Source of the DNA: Timema cristinae
Lineage: Eukaryota > Arthropoda > Insecta > Phasmatodea > Timematidae
Reading direction: 5' to 3'
Assembly (NCBI GenBank): GCA_039000515.1
Contig: JBCFYV010000100.1
Span: 33,840,421 to 33,904,420 of the forward strand
Length of the DNA: 64,000 nucleotides
A model generated the notes under the pieces. It did not search any database, was not told the origin of the DNA, and saw only the letters and a list, made by a program, of their open reading frames with translations. Shown piece by piece: positions 56,641 through 64,000 of this stretch; positions within the stretch are counted from its first letter, which is position 1; the number at the start of each line of letters is the position of its first letter. Position numbers and translations under genes: made by a program.

Positions 56641-56880
56641 CTTTGTTTTTGTCGTGTATGTAATCCCTACCTTCCCCCTCTTTGAGTAAAGATATCAAAT
56701 AAATACCACCAGGAGATCGGAAGATACTTCACTCTTGAAAGGATATCAATCTTGGACACATATACGTATTTTAAAATGTAAGAACTGAATTAATTTTTTG
56801 CTATTTGTTTTTCAATATTTCTTCTCGGCATTATTATTTTTGTCATGATAATAATACTTTATGCTTTGAAAATTAAAATT

Positions 56881-57305
56881 AAATAATTGACGTAGAAAAA
56901 TTCCAGTTGACTCGAGTTTATATTATGTTAAATCTTGTGCTAATTCAGTTAGTAACATTTATCTCTTGAAAGAACTAGCTAGTTAAACTCCTTCCGACTA
57001 TTGGAAAGTAGACTTAAATAATTGACGTGGAAGGAGTCCGATTGACCCAAGTTTACATTATGTTAAATCTTGTACTACATAATTAAGTCCTTTAAGGAAA
57101 TTAAGAGAAATGTTACCATCTATTCAAAGTCTTCCCAACTAGTGGAATAGAAATGTAATGATGGGAAGTTGTTGACTTAGTTTATTTTAAATATAACATT
57201 TTCTCTTTTTTTATTAGTCTTTTGGAGAAATTAAAGAAATAAAATGCTATTGGCTATTCCAAGTCCTCTCGACTAATGGCAATATAGATGTAAATTTTTG
57301 ACGTT
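56881..57305. repeat. ~135-bp tandem repeat, three diverged units
   Basis: Units begin at about 56881, 57016, 57157 and (partial) 57292 with aaataattgacg-like text and share attatgttaaatcttgt, the cccgactaatgg-like block (ttccgactattgg, ttcccaactagtgg, tctcgactaatgg) and an atagatgta end. Non-coding. Confidence 0.7.
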
Positions 57306-57404
57306 ATTCACTTCTACTCTTTACTAAAAATATATGGTGTTTATTTATAGAATAGAGTGAATATTGTAACGTGAATATTCGAGTTTTGTTCAATCAATAT
57401 TCTC

Positions 57405-57433
57405 TCTTTCTATCTCTCTCTCTCTCTCTCTCT

Positions 57434-57485
<52 letters not shown>
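57405..57485. repeat. TC then TA microsatellite
   Basis: A TC-rich run at 57405-57431 passes directly into a TA run up to 57484 with one interruption. Confidence 0.95.
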
Positions 57486-59529
57486 CCTTTTGATGTAAAT
57501 TTTTCATACATACCTCTTATTACTTATCCTTTATTTATAAATAAACTGATTCTATATATTTATTTCCAACTTGCCAACTTCAACTTTATTTCAATTTAGC
57601 TAAGTGGTATATAACTTCCTGGGAATGTTGTTTATTAATTTGTAATATTTGTATTCATCATTTTTTGGTCTATCCTTTTTGGTTTACTGCAATTATGCAG
57701 AATGGGTTGCTTGGAAACACGAGTAAATATATTATCTAATAATATATATTCGCTTTTAATAGTCCTATCCGCTCACTATATATTAATCCCCCCCCCCCTT
57801 TTTTTATTTTTGTAACTTTGTATGCCTGCCTTTGTCCTAGAGGATGAAAAGGGGCTACATTTTGTAAAAATACAAAGAAATTTAAATGTATTACTCATAT
57901 GCCATAGTATTTGAGGGTTACTAGGATAAAAATAGGGGGTAGGGGGGTTATACTCACGCATATTTTTTCAAGATAACTACATCTATATCAAAAAACACAT
58001 CAAGACACTAATTAACATAATAAATACCTATTTAAGTTTTACTCTGCCTTAGAACATACAATCACCAATGCACATTTGCATAAATTAGAGTATTTGTCAA
58101 CACAATTATCCAAAATAATCTAGTAAATGCTTTCAATAACTAGGTACATTATGACAAAGTTTTAAATTAGTCCTTTTTCTTTTATTTCCCTCTTCTTTGC
58201 ACCCCATCTTACTACGCATTCAGGTTATACGCACTCTCTATAGTTAACACCTAAAAACGGGTTTTTTTTTTTTTAAGTTCTTAATCACCTAATTATTAGT
58301 ATTCTGTTTCAAGTTGTTATTAATTGATATTCACTGTACAATTCGGCAATAAAACACTATATGAATCTAGCATTATTTGTCAATAAAATTTGCACTAAAC
58401 AGTATTTGTCTAGTATACTAATAAACACTACATATTTAATGCATGACTACATCGAACTGAATGTATAATTTTATTTTATCACAAATGCAACTAGTTTTTT
58501 TTTTTGTGTTATTGTCCTGACTCAGAATTTATTTAGTATTGATTTTGAAAACAAACTAATTATCAGAGCTTCTATTCCAACATGAGCTAGGTATTTTTTT
58601 TTTAGTAAAAGTGCTATATTAACATATGAATATTCACTTTTTTAAGTGACGTTTATAAATATATATAAAGAAATATTTTTATCTATTTGGTCAGCAATAA
58701 AGGTGTTTTATTGTAAAAAAACTCGAGAAATACGGGCCTAGTCTCACATTCTTCCCTCCACCCTCCCCCCTCCAACCCGACATAAAATAGCTTGTATTAA
58801 ATTATCCCTACATATAAAATCCCTTATTGTGTTAGACAAGATTTCCTCCTAAAACTTATTTGGTTTCCATGAACGAATCTCCCAAACTTTGTATTTTACT
58901 CCTCGAAGAATTAATTAATATTGTGAACTCATGCTTGTCTTTCTTTATCAAAGTATCTCTACGATTAAAAGTTAGTAGGTCCTACTACATCTTTGATGGT
59001 TAAAAGCAGCTAGCTATAAACACCTGCCTACGCGTTGCAGCCAGCTAATTATAACACTATACACGTGAAAATACGGACTGGTTAGCTTAATTAAACAGAA
59101 TTGCTTAAAAGATTACTGAAATATGTGGATGAACGTGGGAGATATTTTTGGAGTTAGTGCATTGTTGTGATAAAGAAACTTATTTTTATAAGTCATCTCA
59201 CAAGTAAAACATTTGTCTTTTTTTCTTACAAATTTTAGGATTGTAGCGATTATTAAAATATTACTTGAAATTAGTTAAATTTAAGATTGATATCAACACT
59301 AAACCAAAAATCATTAGTTAAATAATTCCGTATTCTTTAACTGGATTCAAGCCCAAGGAGAATTAATTAAAAAAAATAGTTTAGTTAGTTATATAATTAT
59401 TACACAAATAGTAACTGTGATTTGAATAATATGGCCTTTTCTTAGATTATTGAATTAATTATCCTATTTAATTTCTTATTTTATTTTTAGCTTTTATAAG
59501 AAAATGTTCTTATTTTTAACAAAGTGAAA
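57486..59529. other. No gene recognised
   Basis: AT-rich sequence. 58198-58246 (minus) is a fragment of the shared SINE A/B 3' segment (plus strand catcttactacgcattcagg then ttatacgcact). C- and T-runs occur at 57788 and 58261. The frame 57776-57961 is not recognised. Confidence 0.45.
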
Positions 59530-59612
59530 AATTACATCCTGGACAATACCATTGAACCAGTGACCTTTGTCTTTGCGTGTCAATGCTCTACCAATGAGCC
59601 ATCCTGGTTTGT
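59530..59612 (-). repeat. tRNA-like relic
   Basis: The minus strand reads ggatggctcattggtagagc, a perfect D-arm-like stretch with A box, and cactggttcaatggtattgt at the T-arm position. The anticodon arm does not pair well and the acceptor stem is poor, so I call it a tRNA pseudogene or SINE head. Confidence 0.45.
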
Positions 59613-60116
59613 AAAGCAATCAGGGCTATCCTCACCACTTGTCAGTTTGTGATACAGAGAAGTTAAAAACTATATATGCTTTTTCTTCTGACGAGCTTAG
59701 TTAAGGTTTTAATTTTAATCTTAAGTATTCTTGGATACAATATCAATAAAATAGTAATAAAAGAAAAGTCACACTACACATTTCCAGGACAACATCTTTT
59801 AGATCTCAAACCTCACAAAAAAATTGCAAATAAATGTTTTTTTAAATTCAATTTAAGTATGATGGCGACCTCCCTAAACCATCATCTAAAGTGCATTAGA
59901 AAGGTCTCATGATTGTCTAAAAGATGGCAGCACTTTCCCAATTATTTCTGTTATTTCCACCTCTTTCCCTTGTACCTTTCAGATGCAATTATTTTTTATG
60001 GACAATTAAACTCATCTTTAATCTTCCTCAGTATTACTCGCTAGGCCCATTCACCATTAGGTCAGTTTCTGTTTAAAAATCATTTCCATGTGAGGTTTAA
60101 TTATACAAATAACCGC
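59613..60116. other. No gene recognised
   Basis: AT-rich unrecognised sequence. Confidence 0.5.
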
Positions 60117-60265
60117 TTCGATATAAGAATGGTCTCAGGTGTCACTCTAGGAGTAGATTAGACTGCCGATGGTGGGGAGGTCGAGATTCAAATCTTTGTC
60201 AGATGTACTGAGTGTGTTTTGACAATGGTTTTCCACTGTCTGTCTGTCTGTCTCTCTCTCTCTCT
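60117..60265 (+). mobile_element. SINE family B 5' half ending in GTCT/TC microsatellite
   Basis: gtagattagactgccgatgg, gaggtcgagattcaaatctt (B box), agatgtactgagtgtg and aatggttttccactgtc, then GTCT and TC repeats (60238-60265) replace the body. Confidence 0.65.
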
Positions 60266-61107
60266 GAGGTTTCTTCGTCTTGATCGTTTTCGATGCTCTC
60301 TGCTTCCATACATGTCGCATCTTGACCCCGTAGCTCTTTTTGATAAGATGGCGAATTATTGTGAATGAAAATAAAGTGTATCTGAATTGCACTATAATGT
60401 CATGATTGAACATAGAAGCAAATTTTAACTAACAAAAAAACATATATATAATATTGTAAAATATTTTTACAATGTAAAAAGCAAATGTAAAAGTACAGTG
60501 GGATAGCAAATAACATCAGATTTTCTACCGCTTCTGTAAATGTAGGTTTATAAGGTACAAAGTAAGGATTTTCAAGCCATTTGTTTTAAAACTTTGTATT
60601 TATATTAACTATCGAATTTAATTGGAGTGTTTATTGACATAATTAATTACATCAAACGTTTAAATTTAGCATATTTTAATATATCAAAGAACACATTAAG
60701 CTTATCGCAGAGCGTGTGAGCAGTTAGAATACAAGGATGTATCCTGTGAGGAATTATTATCATTATGTAGCTATATAAATATGCAATTTGAATTAATATA
60801 CATATTCCAAATATATATCATTTTTGATATCCCCTTTCACAGTGATGAATTAATGGTTGGAGGGGTTCGTTGAGCTAACCACATTACACTCTAAATTAAA
60901 ATAATGGAATCCAGATCAACGGCAGAGAGTGAATGATACTTTGTTGAAGTTTTAGGAGCTTAGGAAGGAGGAGGATTATTTTTCGAACTTAAATCGCCTA
61001 GTCAAATTAAATAAGTAAAAATTCGATACTACCCAGATCTGTCTCTGGTGAGAGATGGTGTTTACATACACTATACCATTTGATATGAGCTATAGCAATT
61101 CGTTACT
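60266..61107. other. No gene recognised
   Basis: AT-rich sequence. 60825-60895 contains ctttcacagtgatgaattaa, like the body of SINE family C. Confidence 0.4.
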
Positions 61108-61500
61108 TTAATTGTTTGTCTTTCTTGTGGTTCTGACAAATATTAAAGTGGCAGATTTATGAACAATACTATTGATAATACTCAATATACATCCATTCTT
61201 TGTGATTAACGGAGTTAAGGTGTCTCTTGTAAGGTTAGTTGGTGTATGAACAATACCAGTAATAACATTTAGCATACAGCCAGTCCCTGTGATGAATAGA
61301 GTGAAGGTGTCCTCTTGTAGGGTCAGTTGGTGTTTGCATTTCGGTGGACTTGGCTGACTGATGTACAATAGTACCCTCTGGCTCAATGAGGAAAGCAACG
61401 GGAAACTACCTCACCCCTCATTTCCCTAGTACGCCTCTTCAGTGCTTCCTAGGCTTTACAGCTGACGGTGGTAATTTTGAGGATCCAAACAACCATTTGG
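61108..61500 (-). repeat. 87-bp direct repeat kept in frame, plus dispersed-repeat-like tail
   Basis: Two 87-bp units start at about 61161 and 61248. The minus-strand frame 61398-61108 is open through both and gives two 29-residue repeats of the form DTxTxLIT..GCxLxxI..IVH, with conservative differences (M/I, V/I, N/S). To the right (61385-61500), aaagcaacgggaaactacct and ccctagtacgcctcttcagt recall a repeat type I associate with several insect genomes. I cannot tell whether the frame was ever translated. Confidence 0.35.
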
Positions 61501-62627
61501 CAATACATATAGAGTTGTTAGCAAGATAGTGTAAAGTGATAATATATAACTGCTCACACAAATTAATGGCCCGGGACTGGATTTTTTTGCCTGTCCTAGT
61601 CTTAAGATAGATTGTACGGCATATGAAAACACGATAGCCAGTGGTGGAAAAATACTTGACCTAGATAAAAGTTGACCCAGGCCATAGACAGGAAACGGTA
61701 ATGGATGTATTATCTCATCGGGACGAAGTAATCGCACCTACATAATGGCACAATCTCAGAAGGCGGTTACATAAACGTCACTGTCAATAGCATACCAGGA
61801 ATGTCTGTTTAACCAACAAACCCAGGTTGTATACGATTTTAAAAGATGTACTATTTTTTATCACAGACTATGACAGACTTTTGATATTTTTCTAAACTTT
61901 TTTTGTTCAAATCCCACGATGCTAATGATGAATATTATGGAAGTCTGAGATTACTCTGCTTATAAGATTAAATTAGACGTATTTATTGAATATTTTCTAT
62001 TTTATTTAGGCCAAACATAGTTTTTCCTAAAAAAAAATATTCTACCAACCACTTAGTGTGTATCGAGAAGGGAGTATCCCCCTCCTCACACACAGATGAC
62101 CTTGTTGGGGTCTTAGCTATGCCGGACCCCGTCCATCACATCGCCCAGGGGCCGCCTCGTGGAGAAACCCCGACAGGATTTTTAGAGCTCTGTCAATACC
62201 GGCTCGTTTATATGAAACGTGCGTGGGTCCAGACAAGGCCTCCGAGATATTAACAGGCCTGGGTGCTTGGCCCTATGTGAGTTGGTGACGTCACCTATAA
62301 GGGCTTACATCTCAGGAATGTTGGGTTAACCCTGTCTGGGGAAGTGTCGCCAAGGCCAAATAACTCCAGTCTGCCGATAAATTCCTCACGGTTTAATTCA
62401 CTTGTGCCAATCGTCCAGTCGTTACATTAGTTTTAGTAGTTTTAATATATTGTTTTAGCATACTATTGCGATCCAAAATATTTACTAGGTATACAAGTTA
62501 TTAGTTGATCGAAAGTGTTAGTGATGCAATGTGTTAGTCTTTAGTTTAAAAATAATATTTGCTAGTCCCGTTTACAGATTCACTTTTAATAAAATCGAAC
62601 TTTTAATTTTTACAATAAAATTTAAAA
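61501..62627. other. No gene recognised; GC-rich block at 62050-62350
   Basis: 62050-62350 is GC-rich (near 55%) with a 65-codon frame 62056-62253 that I do not recognise. 62351-62627 is AT-rich and could be the 5' flank of the THAP pseudogene. The minus frame 61456-61737 is not recognised. Confidence 0.35.
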
Positions 62628-64000
62628 ATACCTCGCAAGTGTTGTGTTCCTGGGTGTAGATCTAATTATGATTCTCAGAAGGAGAAATAAATTTAAAAAT
62701 TTTTTTTACCTCAGGAACCCCATCTTCGTCAACAGTGGTTACGTGCAATTCACAAGGAAGATTTTATACCGGAATGTTCTGTTGTTATTTGTATGCATCA
62801 TTTTTGTGATCAATATAGAATCCGAGAAGATCATGCTACAAGAGATGATGAATCCGTTTTAATAGTGCCTAGAAAAATTTCCAAGTTAACCAATGGTGCC
62901 TATCCGTCATTTTTTCCTAATAAGCCCTTGTATTTCACCTCAGAGCCTCCAGCTAAACGAAAACCACCTGAAAAATGAAGAGAAGAGATGACTTGCCAAG
63001 AGGAGGACATTATAAATAAATGGAATAAAGATGACGTTGTTAAAAATTTCCAGGATTTGAAAGGTAAAATCAGCTCAATAAATACAGACCATTTTACAAA
63101 AATTGAGTCGGAAAATAGAATCACTCTCATGAAAATTGATACAAGTTGTGACATTCCTAAAATGGTAGTATCATTAAAAATAACCTATAATTTGGTAGTT
63201 ACAATTTCACACAACAATATTATCATACCAAATTTTAAACTTAAATGGGTTTTAGGAACAGAAATGTTAATTAACAGGTGGTACTAAATTATAATGTTTG
63301 TTGATTCATCTAGCTTCATACCATCCCGAGATCCTTTCAATAGAAGATTCAATTAAACATGCCTCAGAAGTTTTAAAACAATGTTGTAATGATAATGAGG
63401 AAAATTCTCCATTGAAAATAAAAACGAAATTTTTGCAGGAGCAAAATAATTTGTAAGTTGATACATCACCCAGATACACAAAGGAAATTTTAATATGGGC
63501 CTGTTCTGTTTATTTTAATAATCCAGTGGAATATAAGCAAATTAGAAATTTTAACTTTTTGACACTACCTCATCCCGACTATTTAAGACAATTATTTCAG
63601 GTACTAAGCAAGGTAAATTCAGGAATGTCGCACATCAAATATTTGTCTGAAAAAGCTAAGATGTCGGATGATCAGGAAAATGTTGAAAACGTATTACTTG
63701 ACAAAATGTATGTAAAACCCTCCTTTTCTTACAAAGGTGGGTCAATAGTAGGCTTTTATGACTGTCTTTAGGAAGCTACTACAATACAAGCGTTTATGAT
63801 AACATATTTGCTCTTAAAAAATAAAAATTTATTAGTGCTCTACCCGGTTAAAAATCTTACTGCAAATACACGCTATGAACCAACTTTGTTTATAATAAAA
63901 ACATTAACTTTATGAAGATATCGTGTTTTACATTAATATCAGACAATAATAGTGTGAACAGGAACATGATTATTAAATTATTCAACGTTAGTTGGTTGTC
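62628..64000 (+). pseudogene. P-element/THAP9-like transposase pseudogene, cut by the window edge
   Basis: From 62628 the frame reads IPRKCCVPGCRSNYDS, i.e. the usual MPRxCxVxGC start of a THAP domain with ATG changed to ATA. After two in-frame TAA (62688, 62694) it continues LPQEPHLRQQWLRAIHKEDF, VVICMHHFCDQY (the C-x2-H of the C2CH zinc finger) and GAYPSFFPN, so the whole THAP DNA-binding domain is recognisable. A TGA at 62976 interrupts the same frame, which continues to 63287 as a Lys-rich linker. In another frame, 63300-63772 gives RYTKEILIWACSVYF, HPDYLRQLF and LLDKMYVK...YKGGSIVGF, the P-transposase region holding the first catalytic Asp of its RNase-H-like domain. After TAG 63770-63772 the same frame gives YPVKNLTANT, and a further frame gives ISDNNSVNRNM with an Asp codon at 63942-63944. 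The protein is clearly dead. Intact relatives are about 800-900 residues. Confidence 0.85.

Noticed and set aside
59530..59612. Functional tRNA gene
   Set aside because: D arm is good, but anticodon and acceptor arms do not fold; called a relic.

Overview
The window looks like gene-desert DNA from an arthropod, probably an insect. It is very AT-rich (roughly two-thirds A+T by eye), full of microsatellites and saturated with decayed eukaryotic transposons: LINE reverse-transcriptase remnants, tRNA-derived SINEs, Tc1/mariner, pogo, PIF/Harbinger, hAT-like and P-element/THAP pieces. No intact host protein gene, rRNA or functional tRNA gene could be supported. Nearly all long open frames are by-products of tandem repeats or of dead transposons. 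I could not fix the order; a few repeats recall ones I associate with polyneopteran insects, but that is memory and weak.

Layout. 0-6 kb: a LINE C-terminal remnant followed by a 25-bp minisatellite and a GAT-type tail (25-1560, minus); a pogo-like non-autonomous element (2907-3577); a SINE joined to a hAT-like terminus whose inner segment has been amplified into a ~27-copy, 59-bp array (4307-5925). 6-22 kb: copies of an unclassified AT-rich dispersed repeat (here family R), many SINEs, a dead mariner-type transposase (13.48-14.40 kb, minus) and a LINE reverse-transcriptase pseudogene (19.1-20.5 kb, minus). 22-31 kb: a trio of hairpins (22.82-22.93 kb); a near-perfect palindrome with ~290-bp arms whose loop holds a hammerhead-ribozyme-like core (23.78-24.67 kb); a single-unit hAT-like element (28.3 kb); and a mariner-like element (28.61-30.89 kb) whose interior is occupied by two adjacent PIF/Harbinger remnants. 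31-51 kb: a second LINE copy (34.6-35.8 kb), a three-copy cluster of family R partly head to head (36.5-38.4 kb), a SINE inserted in another SINE (40.9-41.45 kb), a 52-bp tandem array (42.0-42.5 kb), a ~210-bp tandem repeat (47.1-47.6 kb) and more SINEs. 51-64 kb: two CpG-rich islets (51.35-51.56 and 56.45-56.64 kb), the only places that look like possible host promoter or first-exon sequence; a ~135-bp tandem repeat (56.9-57.3 kb); and a P-element/THAP9-like transposase pseudogene running off the right edge (62.63-64.0 kb).

How the parts relate. Two SINE families (A and B) have different tRNA-like heads but the same 3' segment and AAT/ATT tail, suggesting mobilisation by one LINE partner. 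Tandem arrays here repeatedly grow from pieces of transposons: the 25-bp array downstream of a LINE frame, the 59-bp array from a hAT-like end, and a 46-bp duplication inside a LINE frame. The most striking item is the hammerhead-like core inside the long palindrome, which suggests a Penelope-like retroelement derivative.
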